This document shows positions 49,840 through 57,966 of a DNA stretch of 64,000 bases, in pieces; position 1 is the first letter of the stretch, and every line of letters starts with the position of its first letter. Below the pieces are notes generated by a model. That model saw nothing but the letters and a program-made list of their open reading frames with translations, had not been told where the DNA came from and made no database searches. The position numbers and the translations under genes were made by a program. Source of the DNA: Allobosea caraganae (GTDB lineage: Bacteria; Pseudomonadota; Alphaproteobacteria; Rhizobiales; Beijerinckiaceae); the NCBI RefSeq assembly GCF_003351345.1, contig NZ_QQTO01000012.1, forward strand, positions 62,001 through 126,000. Direction: 5' to 3'.

Positions 49840-50970
49840 CTAGCTCCCGCTGGCGGGAGTGACGGGCGTGGCTGAGACGATCAGGCCCGGTCGTACCTTG
49901 AGCAGCCCGTCGACGATGATGTTCTCGCCTTCCTCGATCCCGGATTCCGCGACGATGTCGGAGCCCTGCTGCGGCCCGAGCTTGATCCGGCGCTGCTGGA
50001 CCTTGTTGTCCTTGTCGACGACCATGACGTAGCTGCCGGCCTGGTCGACCTGGATCGCCGCCTGCGGCACGACGAGCCGCGGCTGCTCCTGCCGCTCGCG
50101 CACCTCGACCGAGACGAACTCGCCGTCGATGAGCTGGCGCTCCGGGTTCGGCAGCGTGGCGCGCATGGTCAGCGTATCGGTCTGCTGGTCGACCTGCGGG
50201 TCGGTGTAGTTCCAGACGCCGGGATGGGCGTATTCCTTGCCGGTCGGCAGGCGCACGGTGATCGCGATCTTGAGCTGGCTGCCGTCCTCCTGCTTGCGCG
50301 CCTCGCGGATCTCCTCGAGCTGGCGCACGCTGACCTGGAACAGGACATACATCGGGTCCTGGCTGACGATGGTCGCCAGCGTGCCGCTGGTGGGGCCGAC
50401 GAGGTTGCCCTGGGTATAGGTCGTGCGGCCGATGCGCCCGTTGATCGGGGAGATGACGTCGGTGTAGCCGAGGTTCTCCTTGGCCTGGGTCAGCGCGGCC
50501 TGGTTCTGCAGCACCGAGGCATGGGCGATGTCGAGATTGGCGCGGTTGCTGTCGAGCGTCGCCTGCGAGACGGCCTGCGTCTTCACCAGATCCTGCGAGC
50601 GGGTGTAGGTGAGCTGGGCGTTGAGCTCCTGCGCCTTGGCGGCCGCGAGATTGGCCTGCGCCTGGTCGACCTGCGCCTGATACTGGATCTTCTCGATCTG
50701 GTAGAGCACGTCGCCGGTCTTGACGTCCTGCCCTTCGGTGAACTGCACCTTGTCGAGGAAGCCCTGCACGCGGGCCATCAGCGCGACGTTCTCGATCGCC
50801 TTGATGCGGCCGACGAAGGAATAGGTCCAGGTCACGCCCTTCTTGGCCGCGGGCTGCACGCCGACGGCGGGCGGCGGCGGGGCAGCCGGAGGCGCCGCGG
50901 CCTGCCGCTCATTGCAGGCGCCCAGAGCGAGCGCCATCGCCGCGGCCGAGACAAGCAACCGGAGCTTCAT
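49840..50970 (-). CDS. RND efflux periplasmic adaptor lipoprotein (AcrA/MexA-like)
   Basis: A 376-residue adaptor. Its signal peptide ends in a lipobox (LALGAC at about residue 19), so it is a lipoprotein. Order of domains: barrel-sandwich half ([25 protein letters not shown] type), a coiled-coil hairpin (about 90-165), [19 protein letters not shown], a beta barrel, and a membrane-proximal domain ending [15 protein letters not shown]. It links the pump encoded next to an outer-membrane channel. No regulator gene is adjacent. The start at 50970 follows GGGGGATACGG. Confidence 0.93.
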   Translation of the reverse strand: MKLRLLVSAAAMALALGACNERQAAAPPAAPPPPAVGVQPAAKKGVTWTYSFVGRIKAIENVALMARVQGFLDKVQFTEGQDVKTGDVLYQIEKIQYQAQVDQAQANLAAAKAQELNAQLTYTRSQDLVKTQAVSQATLDSNRANLDIAHASVLQNQAALTQAKENLGYTDVISPINGRIGRTTYTQGNLVGPTSGTLATIVSQDPMYVLFQVSVRQLEEIREARKQEDGSQLKIAITVRLPTGKEYAHPGVWNYTDPQVDQQTDTLTMRATLPNPERQLIDGEFVSVEVRERQEQPRLVVPQAAIQVDQAGSYVMVVDKDNKVQQRRIKLGPQQGSDIVAESGIEEGENIIVDGLLKVRPGLIVSATPVTPASGS

Positions 50971-51127
50971 CCGTATCCCCCGCATGATCGATCCGAAGAT
51001 CAGCCGCGTTCAGCCATATCGTGGCAAACTTCCGTGCGCTTGCACAGTGCCTTGCTGACGCAATGCAAGGTCACCGACAGCGCAGTGCAAAGTAAGGCTC
51101 GCAACGTCACGTTCGCGTGACGGGACG

Positions 51128-52141
51128 TCAGACCGCCAGCAGGCCGAGCGCCCGCTCGATGCGCGAGCAGCCGCCGCGCTGCCGGGCCTTGTCATAGCAA
51201 GCTTTCAGCTTGCCGCTGGCATAGGAGCTGACCACGATGGCGTGGACATAGCTCTTGCGGACGACGGCCGGCGTGTTGACCAGCCGCTCCGAGATGGCGC
51301 GCATGATGTCGGCGAGCTGGCGCTTCCTGCCGGTCTCGCTGGCGGCGACGTCGCCCGCGAGCAGGAGCTCCGCGGCCGCGGCGTTGGCCGCCAGCATGCG
51401 CAGGTCCTTGCTGCTGATCGGCAGGCCGGAGACGCGGCGCAGATAGGCGTTGATCTCGCCGGCATGGACACGGGCGACTGAGCCGTCCTCGCGCCGGTAT
51501 TGCAGGAGCGCACGCCCTTTCAGGGTCATGATCCGGGTCAACGCGCGGGCCAGGGCGGCGTCATCGACGGCGCAGGCAATGTCCTTGCCGCTCTTGCCGC
51601 GAAAGGAGAGCTCGATGCGGCGACCACTCAACGCGACATGGCGCTTGAGCAGGGTCGAGGCACCGTAGCTGCCGTTCTCTTTTGCATAGGCGTCGTTGCC
51701 GACGCGGATATGGCAGCGGTCGATGATCGCGGCGGCGCAAGCGAGCGCCTTGTCGCGCGACAGCGTTCGCGCCTTGAGGTCGTGGGCGATGGCGGCCCGC
51801 AGCTTCGGCAAGGCCTCGATCAGCCGGTGCAGCCGCTTGAGCTTGCGGCGCTCGCGGACCTTGTCCCAGTCGGGGTGGTAGCGGTGCTGGATGCGCCCGG
51901 CTTCGTCGCGGCCGACCGCCTGGAGATGCGCGCGCGGATCAGCGGCGATGCGGACGTCGCGATAGGCCGGAGGAATTGCCAGCGAGCGGATGCGGGCTAG
52001 CGTCTCGTCGTCGCGGATCGGCGCGCCGGCCTCGTCGGCATAGGAAAAACCCTTGCCGCGGCGCTGGCGCTCGATCGTCAGGGCCGTGGCGCGCGTGCGA
52101 CGAAGACGGCCTGACGCTTGCCCGCTCTCGATCGAAGCCAT
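51128..52141 (-). CDS. type IB DNA topoisomerase (poxvirus/bacterial type)
   Basis: A 337-residue TopIB. The N-terminal domain has GKGFSYADEAG and IPPAYRDVRIAADPRAHLQA; then QHRYHPDWDKVRERRKLKRL. The catalytic domain carries RVGNDAYAKENGSYGASTL (active-site Arg and Lys region), a beta-hairpin Lys, a second Arg and the nucleophile Tyr in VVRKSYVHAIVV. It relaxes supercoils through a 3'-phosphotyrosine link. It stands alone between the efflux operon promoter and a GntR gene. Confidence 0.9.
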   Translation of the reverse strand: MASIESGQASGRLRRTRATALTIERQRRGKGFSYADEAGAPIRDDETLARIRSLAIPPAYRDVRIAADPRAHLQAVGRDEAGRIQHRYHPDWDKVRERRKLKRLHRLIEALPKLRAAIAHDLKARTLSRDKALACAAAIIDRCHIRVGNDAYAKENGSYGASTLLKRHVALSGRRIELSFRGKSGKDIACAVDDAALARALTRIMTLKGRALLQYRREDGSVARVHAGEINAYLRRVSGLPISSKDLRMLAANAAAAELLLAGDVAASETGRKRQLADIMRAISERLVNTPAVVRKSYVHAIVVSSYASGKLKACYDKARQRGGCSRIERALGLLAV

Positions 52142-52211
52142 CTCCCAGCCCTCCGCGCCCGATGGCTAACAAGTGGCGGCGGGGAGAGAAGGTTCCGCGA
52201 GGCGGCTCGCG

Positions 52212-52928
52212 TCAGGGGATGTGCAGCGTGCGCGTATGCTCCGGCATGATCTCGTCCTCGAACAGCTCGGGATGGTCATGGGCGATGCGCGGCAGGGCGT
52301 TGAGGATCTCGCGCAGGTGCTTGCGCATCTGCGTCTCCGCGCCGTCGGCGTCGCGCGCCTCGATCGCATCGACGATCGCGACGTGCTGGGAGATCAGGAG
52401 AGGCGCCGGCGAGGCGCCGGGCAGCGAGAGGTAGCGCACCCGGTCGGTCTGGGCCCGGGCGCCTTCGACGACGCGGCCGGCATAATCGCAGTCGACGATC
52501 TCGGCGAGGAGCTGGTGGAAATCCTCATCGAGAACGGAGAAACCGGCATGGTCGTCCAGGGCAGCCGCGTTGCGCTGCCCCTCGATCAGGGCGCGGAGCC
52601 GCGCCACCTGCGCGGGCGTGATCAGCGTCGTCGCGGCCCGCGCGATGGCGCATTCCACCGCCTCGCGGACGAAGCGGGCATTGGCGACGGCGCGCATCGA
52701 GATCTTCATGACATAGGTGCCGCGGCTGGGCAGCACCTGCACCAGCCCGGCCTCGGCGAGCTTGATGAAGGCCTCGCGCACCGGCTGGCGGCTGACGCCG
52801 AAGCGCCCCGCGATCTCCTTTTCGGAGAGCGCCTCGCCCGGCCTGAGCTCGACGGCGATGATGGCCTGGCGCAGCACCTGGACCAGTTGCGGCGCGATCG
52901 GGTCCTTCAGCCTGAGCGTGGCGTCCAT
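52212..52928 (-). CDS. GntR-family regulator, FCD subgroup (UxuR/ExuR-like)
   Basis: A 238-residue FCD regulator. Winged helix: VLRQAIIAVELRPGEALSE, KEIAGRFGVSRQPVREAF, LAEAGLVQVLPSRGTYV. The helical domain has FVREAVECAIARAA, DEDFHQLLAEI, SQHVAIVDAI and MRKHLREIL metal/ligand positions. It is divergent from uxuA across 310 bases that include a perfect palindrome near its own start, so it most likely represses uxuA in response to a hexuronate intermediate. Confidence 0.88.
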   Translation of the reverse strand: MDATLRLKDPIAPQLVQVLRQAIIAVELRPGEALSEKEIAGRFGVSRQPVREAFIKLAEAGLVQVLPSRGTYVMKISMRAVANARFVREAVECAIARAATTLITPAQVARLRALIEGQRNAAALDDHAGFSVLDEDFHQLLAEIVDCDYAGRVVEGARAQTDRVRYLSLPGASPAPLLISQHVAIVDAIEARDADGAETQMRKHLREILNALPRIAHDHPELFEDEIMPEHTRTLHIP

Positions 52929-52965
52929 GTCAAAACCCGCTTGCAGCTTCGCTCATGGCGGCTAT

Positions 52966-52977
52966 CATACCGGTATG
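52966..52977. promoter_or_regulatory. candidate GntR operator
   Basis: Perfect 12-base palindrome CATACCGGTATG, 38 bases upstream of the GntR gene start on its own strand. FCD regulators bind short palindromes of this kind. Confidence 0.5.
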
Positions 52978-53052
52978 GTGCAGAATAACCAACAAGAACA
53001 TGCTTTTGTGCCGGCTCGATTGTTGCGATCCACGAAGCGTCCGGGAACCGCA

Positions 53053-53155
53053 GCCCTCATCCTGAGGAGCGCGCAGCGCGTCTCGAAGGATGATGCAGCG
53101 CCCTCTGGAGCATCCTTCGAGACGCGATCTGCGACCGCTCCTCAGGATGAGGGCT
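53053..53155. repeat. palindromic repeat (CCTCATCCTGAGGAGC type)
   Basis: Outer arms GCCCTCATCCTGAGGAGCG and CGCTCCTCAGGATGAGGGC are perfect reverse complements (19 bases); inner arms TCTCGAAGGATG and CATCCTTCGAGA also pair. It fills a third of the GntR-uxuA gap, so the uxuA promoter probably lies downstream of it (53156-53230). Confidence 0.9.
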
Positions 53156-53238
53156 ATACGTGACCCCAACAGATTTCATTGCAACCGGCTGCCCCGAAGC
53201 GTAGCCCGTCACTGATCAAACCCCGAGGATAGTGAACG

Positions 53239-54432
53239 ATGGAACAAACCTGGCGCTGGTTCGGCCCGGACGACGTGGTGACGCTTGCCCAGGCGCGGCA
53301 GGCGGGCGCGCAGGGCATCGTCAACGCCCTGCACCAGATCCCCTACGGCGTGATCTGGAGCGTCGAGGAGATCGAGGCGCGCAAGGCGATCATCGAGCAG
53401 GACAAGAGCCTCGGGCTGCGCTGGTCGGTGGTCGAGAGCCTGCCGATCCATGAGAGCGTCAAGATCGGCGAAGGCGACCTCGGGACCATCTTCGCGAACT
53501 ACCGCCAGTCGCTGCGCAACCTCGCCGCCTGCGGCGTCGAGGTGGTCTGCTACAATTTCATGCCGGTGCTGGACTGGACCCGCACCGAGCTGGCCTATCC
53601 CCTGCCCGGCGGCGGCACGGCCCTGCGCTTCAACATCCACGAATACGTCGCCTTCGACCATTTCATGCTGCAGCGGCCCGGCGCCGACGAGGGCCATTCG
53701 GCTGAGATCATGGACCGGGCCAAGGCCTGGTTCGAGCGCTCGAGCGAGTCCGACCGCGCCAAACTGCTCGCCAACATCATGGCCGGGCTGCCCGGCGCCT
53801 ATGACCGCTACGACGTGCCCGGCCTGAAGAGCATGCTGGAGCGCTATAGCGGCATGAGCCATGACGGCTTGCGCGCCAACCTGAAGCGCTTCCTCGAAGA
53901 GGTCATCCCGACCGCGGAAGAGGTCGGCATCCGCATGTGCATCCACCCCGACGATCCGCCACGGCCGCTCTTCGGCCTGCCGCGCATCTGCTCGACCGAA
54001 GAGGACGTCGCCTACATCCTCGGCGCGGTCGACAAGCCCGCCAACGGCCTGACGCTGTGCTCGGGCTCGCTCGGCGCCAACCCGAAGAACGACGTGCCGG
54101 GGATCGCCAAGCGCTTCGCCGACCGGATCTGGTTCGCGCATCTGCGCAACGTCGCCAAGGACCCGGACGGCTCGTTCATGGAGGCCGAGCATCTCGGCGG
54201 CGACACCGACATGGTGGCGCTGGTCGAGGTGCTGCTGGCCGAGGAGCAGCGCCGCAAGGCCGCCGGCTGGAAGCACTGGCGCATCCCGATGCGGCCCGAC
54301 CATGGCCACGAACTGCTCGACGATGCCGGCAAGGGCTCTTTCCCCGGCTATCCGGCGGTCGGGCGGCTGCGCGGGCTGGCGGAACTGCGCGGCGTGATGA
54401 CGGCGGTGACGAGCCTGCGCGGCTACGCATAA
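53239..54432 (+). CDS. uxuA: mannonate dehydratase
   Basis: A 397-residue TIM-barrel enzyme converting D-mannonate to 2-keto-3-deoxygluconate in glucuronate breakdown. Family blocks: MEQTWRWFGPDDVVTL start, QGIVNALHQIPYGVIW, VVCYNFMPVLDWTRT, MCIHPDDPPRPLFGLPRI (metal-binding His), LCSGSLGANPKNDV and IPMRPDHGHELLDD. Length is typical of UxuA. Other uxu/kdg genes are not in the window. A GntR regulator is divergent. Confidence 0.95.
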   Translation: MEQTWRWFGPDDVVTLAQARQAGAQGIVNALHQIPYGVIWSVEEIEARKAIIEQDKSLGLRWSVVESLPIHESVKIGEGDLGTIFANYRQSLRNLAACGVEVVCYNFMPVLDWTRTELAYPLPGGGTALRFNIHEYVAFDHFMLQRPGADEGHSAEIMDRAKAWFERSSESDRAKLLANIMAGLPGAYDRYDVPGLKSMLERYSGMSHDGLRANLKRFLEEVIPTAEEVGIRMCIHPDDPPRPLFGLPRICSTEEDVAYILGAVDKPANGLTLCSGSLGANPKNDVPGIAKRFADRIWFAHLRNVAKDPDGSFMEAEHLGGDTDMVALVEVLLAEEQRRKAAGWKHWRIPMRPDHGHELLDDAGKGSFPGYPAVGRLRGLAELRGVMTAVTSLRGYA

Positions 54433-54519
54433 CCGTCATTGCGAGGAGCAAAGCGACGAAGCAATCTAGGGGGATTGCGCGAGACCTCCTGGACTGCTTC
54501 GCTACGCTCGCAGTGACGG
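54433..54519. repeat. palindromic repeat left of the GIY-YIG gene
   Basis: Imperfect hairpin starting CCGTCATTGCGAGGAGCAA and ending CTACGCTCGCAGTGACGG, with AAGCAATCTAGGGGG / CCTCCTGGACTGCTTCG inner arms. It is a degenerate copy of the element at 36759-36849. It begins directly after the uxuA stop. Confidence 0.9.
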
Positions 54520-54543
54520 TCTGCGCGCCACTGGCGCCATGTG

Positions 54544-54834
54544 ATGCGCGAGCCGGCTGTCTACATCATGGCCAGCCGGCGCAACGGCACGCTCTATGTC
54601 GGAGTCACCTCGAACCTGTCGCTGCGAGCTTGGCAGCACCGCGAAGCAACATTGCCAAGCTTCACCAAACAATACGGTTGCAAGATGCTCGTCTGGTACG
54701 AGTATCATGAGCGCATGGACGAAGCGATTGCCCGCGAGAAGCAGATCAAGAGCGGCTCGCGCGCGAGGAAGCTTGCACTGATTGAAGGCATGAATCCAAA
54801 CTGGCGTGACCTCTACGAAGAGCTGGCTCTATGA
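54544..54834 (+). CDS. small GIY-YIG nuclease-domain protein
   Basis: A 96-residue single-domain protein. The GIY-YIG signature is present as AVYIMASRRNGTLYVGVTSN, followed by the catalytic arginine in LSLRAWQHRE and the metal-binding glutamate in AIAREKQIKSG; the C-terminal MNPNWRDLYEEL is shared by relatives. These proteins (UPF0213-like) are widespread but of unclear role; some cut DNA. The gene lies exactly between two palindromic repeats, 24 bases after one and 6 before the other. No strong ribosome site is seen. A GTG three bases upstream is a possible start. Confidence 0.88.
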   Translation: MREPAVYIMASRRNGTLYVGVTSNLSLRAWQHREATLPSFTKQYGCKMLVWYEYHERMDEAIAREKQIKSGSRARKLALIEGMNPNWRDLYEELAL

Positions 54835-54840
54835 ATTGAG

Positions 54841-54930
54841 GTCACCCTTGCGAGGGTAAGGGAAGCAGTCCAAATTGTTGTGCGGTTGCCCCTGGATTGC
54901 TTCGTCGGCTGCGCCTCCTCGCAATGACGG
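54841..54930. repeat. palindromic repeat right of the GIY-YIG gene
   Basis: Starts GTCACCCTTGCGAGGGTAAG and ends GCGCCTCCTCGCAATGACGG, with GGAAGCAGTCCAAAT / CCCTGGATTGCTTCG inner arms. Another degenerate copy of the 36759-36849 element. It abuts the phnM stop codon at 54933. Confidence 0.88.
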
Positions 54931-54932
54931 GT

Positions 54933-56075
54933 TCAGCCAAGCAGACGCTGGTCGGCGAGCTGGACCAGCTTGCCGCCGGCGATGGTCGCGAGCACGCGCG
55001 GCTGCAGAGCATCCTCGACGATGATCAGGTCGGCGCGCCTGCCGGGCGCGATCGCGCCGCGGTCGTGCAGGCCGAGCGCTTCGGCCGGGGCCTGCGAGAC
55101 CAGCTTCCAGGCATCCGTGAAGCCCGCGGTGCCGTTGCGCGCCAGGATGAAGGGCGCGAGCAGCAGCGAGGGGTAGTAATAGTCCGAGGCCAGGATGGTG
55201 CAGAGCCTCTGCCCGACCATCTCCTCCGCGCCCGGACAGCCGGTATGCGAGCCGCCGCGCACGACGTTGGGCGCGCCGAAGACCGTCGCCTCGCCATGCG
55301 CGACAGCCTCGCGCGCCGTCTCCACATTCATCGGGAACTCGGCCACGGCGACGCCGAGCGAGCGGTACCAGCGCCGCATCGCCGGCGTCATGTCGTCATG
55401 CGAGAGAACCGGGACGCCAGCAGCCAGCGAGGCCTCGGCGAGCCGCGCGACCGAGTCGGGGATCTCATCCTTGCGAGCGTGGACGTTGTGGGCCAGCGCC
55501 ATGAAATCGGCGTGCGACAGGCCGGTGCGCTCGACCATCTTGGCGATCTTGTCGGGCCGGCCGGTGTCTTTCAGGATGCCGCCGGTATGGTCGTTGAAGG
55601 CGAGCACGCCGACCTTGCCGCCGGCGAGCCAATCGATGATCTCCGCCTCGGCGTCGAGGTTGAAGATCTCATGGCGCAAATGGAAGCGCGTGTCGGCACC
55701 GAGCGCCGGCGACAGCCGCGTGATCGCCTCGACCAGCGAGCGGGCGTTTCCGGCCCCGCGCAGGCCCGGCTCCCAGGACCAGGTCACGCCGTGGAAGGCG
55801 GTGGTGATGCCGCAGCTCAGCATGGCGCGGTCGGCGTCGCGCAGGGCGAGGTCGATGTCGAAGGAGACGCCCGGGCGCGGCATGATGTGGCGCTCGAAGG
55901 CGTCGCCATGGCAATCGACGATGCCGGGCAGGACGAGCAGGCCGGTGGCGTCGAGGCGCAGCGCGCCGGCTGGGGCTGGAGCGTCGAGGGAGGCGATCTC
56001 TCCCCCCGCCGTCACGATATCGGCGCGCACCAGTTCGTCCGCGAGAACCGTCCCGCCCGTGATGTGAAGATTCAC
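54933..56075 (-). CDS. phnM: PhnM-type amidohydrolase (alpha-D-ribose 1-methylphosphonate 5-triphosphate diphosphatase)
   Basis: A 380-residue metal-dependent amidohydrolase-fold protein. PhnM blocks: LVLPGIVDCHGDAFERHIMPRPGV (metal-binding DxH variant), CGITTAFHGVTWSWEPGLRG, FHLRHEIFN, VGVLAFNDHTGG, PVLSHDDMTP, and FGAPNVVRGGSHTG. In the C-P lyase pathway PhnM removes pyrophosphate from ribose methylphosphonate triphosphate. No other phn gene is in the window, so this may be a lone PhnM paralogue with another role. The GTG start at 56075 follows GAGGAGG at ideal spacing. Confidence 0.85.
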   Translation of the reverse strand: MNLHITGGTVLADELVRADIVTAGGEIASLDAPAPAGALRLDATGLLVLPGIVDCHGDAFERHIMPRPGVSFDIDLALRDADRAMLSCGITTAFHGVTWSWEPGLRGAGNARSLVEAITRLSPALGADTRFHLRHEIFNLDAEAEIIDWLAGGKVGVLAFNDHTGGILKDTGRPDKIAKMVERTGLSHADFMALAHNVHARKDEIPDSVARLAEASLAAGVPVLSHDDMTPAMRRWYRSLGVAVAEFPMNVETAREAVAHGEATVFGAPNVVRGGSHTGCPGAEEMVGQRLCTILASDYYYPSLLLAPFILARNGTAGFTDAWKLVSQAPAEALGLHDRGAIAPGRRADLIIVEDALQPRVLATIAGGKLVQLADQRLLG

Positions 56076-56186
56076 GCCCGCCTCCTCGATTTTGCCGGAG
56101 GCGGGCGCTTGGGCGCCGATGATGACGGCAGGATGACGAAGGCACGATTTGTCTAGACTATTTGCACCCACACGCTGCGAAGCGCC

Positions 56187-57773
56187 TCAGTAGACGTCCG
56201 CCTGATAGCGCCCGGCCTTCTTGAGCGCGGCGACATAGGCCACTGCCTCGTCGGCAGAGCGCTTGCCGTGCTCGGCGACGACATCGACCATGGCGCGCTC
56301 GACATCCTTGGCCATGCGCTTGGCGTCGCCGCAGACATAGAAATGCGCGCCCTGCTCCAGCCAGGCGAAGAGTTCGGCGCCGCGCTCGCGCATGCGGTCC
56401 TGGACGTAGATCTTGTCCTTGCCGTCGCGCGACCAGGCAAGGGTGAGGCCGTGAAGAACGCCCTCCTCCTTCAGCGCCGTCAGCTCGTCCTCGTAGAAGA
56501 AGTCGGTGGCACGGCGCTGATGCCCGAAGAAGAGCCAATTCCGGCCGGGGGCCTTCGTCGCCTTGCGATCATGCAGGAAGGCGCGGAAGGGCGCGATGCC
56601 GGTGCCGGGGCCGCACATGATCACCGGAATCTCCGGGTCCGCCGGCAGGCCGAAGCCATGGGCGCGCTGGACATAGACCGGCACCTTGTCGCCGGGAGAG
56701 ACGCGCTCGCCCAAAAAGGTCGAGGCGACGCCCCAGCGCGGGCGCGTGCCGATCTTGTAGCGCACGGTGTCGACCGTCAGCGAGATGCGGCCGGGCGTGG
56801 CGTTGCAGGAGGACGAGATCGAGTAGAGCCGTGGCTGCAGCTCGTCGAGCGCCTCGACGAAGGCCTCGGGCGAGAGCCGGGCTCCGCCGAACTTGTGCAG
56901 GGCGCCGAGCACGTCGAGCCGATCGAGATCGCCATCCGGGTCCTCGCCGGCAGCGAGGCGTTTGGCCTTCTGGCGGGTCTCGCCGCCGGTGACATAGGAG
57001 ATGAGCTGGAAGAGCGCATCCGGCGCCGGGCCGAGCCCGCGGTCGGCGAGCAAGATATCGCGCAACGTCTTGCCGCCGATAGCGGCATCGGGGCGCGCGC
57101 CCAGCAGTGCGATGACGGCATCGACGAGGCGCGGATCGTTCTGCGCAACGATGCCGAAGGCGTCGCCGACGACATAGTCGAGCCCGCTCTCGGTCAGGTC
57201 GAACTCGACATGCCAGGTCTCCTTCTCCGAGCCCTCGCCATTGAGCTTGCGGCGCGACAGAAAGGTGGCGAGCGCTGGATTCTCGCGCGAGCGGCCGGCG
57301 GGACCGGCCGGTGCGACAGATGCCGCTTCCGCGGGCACGGCAGCGGCAGGCGCGCTGCCGGCCTCCTCCGTCAGCGTCTTGAGCATGCGCAAGGTGTCCT
57401 TGCCGCCCGGCGCGCAAAGATTGAGCCTGCCTTCCTTGCCCTCGGCGATCGCGGCGGAATAGGTCTCGCAGACATAGCCGCACTGGCCGCAATCCTGCTG
57501 CGCCATCGCGGCAAAGAGCCGGCGCGGCAGCGGCTTGCCCTCGGCGAGCTTCATGCGCTCGGGCAGCTCCATGGCCGGGTCGTGCCAGGGCGCGCCATCA
57601 TCAGCCTCGCCCATCACGGCGGCGTTCTCCGCCGGCGACAGCGCAGTGACGCCGGCATTGTCGAGCGAGAGCAGGCCGGCGAAGAAGCCGTTGAGCCAGG
57701 AGCGCTGCTCCTCGCTGAAGGGCGCGGTCTCGGGCAGGACCTGGACGAGCGGGTTCGGGCTCTGGACGGTCAT
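56187..57773 (-). CDS. Fe-S/FAD/NAD(P)H reductase (CysJ-like without flavodoxin domain)
   Basis: A 528-residue reductase at the end of the nitrate operon. Residues 88-125 hold a four-cysteine [4Fe-4S] motif: QDCGQCGYVCETY (Cys95, 98, 102) and LNLCAPGG (Cys120). From about 165 comes the CysJ-type FAD-binding region with LQPRLYSISSSCN, then CGPGTGIAPFRAFLHDR, WLFFGHQRR and FYVCGDAKRMAKDVERA of the NAD(P)H domain. The flavodoxin domain of CysJ is replaced by the Fe-S module. It probably supplies electrons to NirA or NasA. Often annotated as sulfite reductase alpha subunit. Confidence 0.85.
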   Translation of the reverse strand: MTVQSPNPLVQVLPETAPFSEEQRSWLNGFFAGLLSLDNAGVTALSPAENAAVMGEADDGAPWHDPAMELPERMKLAEGKPLPRRLFAAMAQQDCGQCGYVCETYSAAIAEGKEGRLNLCAPGGKDTLRMLKTLTEEAGSAPAAAVPAEAASVAPAGPAGRSRENPALATFLSRRKLNGEGSEKETWHVEFDLTESGLDYVVGDAFGIVAQNDPRLVDAVIALLGARPDAAIGGKTLRDILLADRGLGPAPDALFQLISYVTGGETRQKAKRLAAGEDPDGDLDRLDVLGALHKFGGARLSPEAFVEALDELQPRLYSISSSCNATPGRISLTVDTVRYKIGTRPRWGVASTFLGERVSPGDKVPVYVQRAHGFGLPADPEIPVIMCGPGTGIAPFRAFLHDRKATKAPGRNWLFFGHQRRATDFFYEDELTALKEEGVLHGLTLAWSRDGKDKIYVQDRMRERGAELFAWLEQGAHFYVCGDAKRMAKDVERAMVDVVAEHGKRSADEAVAYVAALKKAGRYQADVY

Positions 57774-57814
57774 GGCCGCATGCTCCGCTTTTCATGGCGC
57801 GGGAAGCGCAACGC

Positions 57815-57945
57815 TCCTCCCTCCCCCCGCTTGCGGTGGGGAGGGCTGGGGTGGGGGGGAGAGTCGCCAGGCTTCAAAGGTGAGCTTCCTCCTGCACGCC
57901 CCCCCAACCCTAACCCTTCCCCACCGCAAGCGGGGGGAAGGGGAC
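57815..57945. repeat. inverted repeat with CCCCGCTTGCGGTGGGG core
   Basis: The arm CTCCCCCCGCTTGCGGTGGGG on the left (57822-57842) faces CCCCACCGCAAGCGGGGGGA on the right (57918-57938), each with its own hairpin. It lies in the 193-base gap between nirA and the reductase gene, inside the operon, where it could reduce read-through into the reductase. Confidence 0.8.
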
Positions 57946-57966
57946 CTGTCGCAGTGAAGAGCGCAG

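Noticed and set aside
46684-49875. 1063-codon open frame on the plus strand opposite the RND pump
   Set aside because: It is the antisense shadow of a well-conserved transporter in very GC-rich DNA; its translation is low-complexity Asp/Arg/Gly/Ala with no domain pattern.
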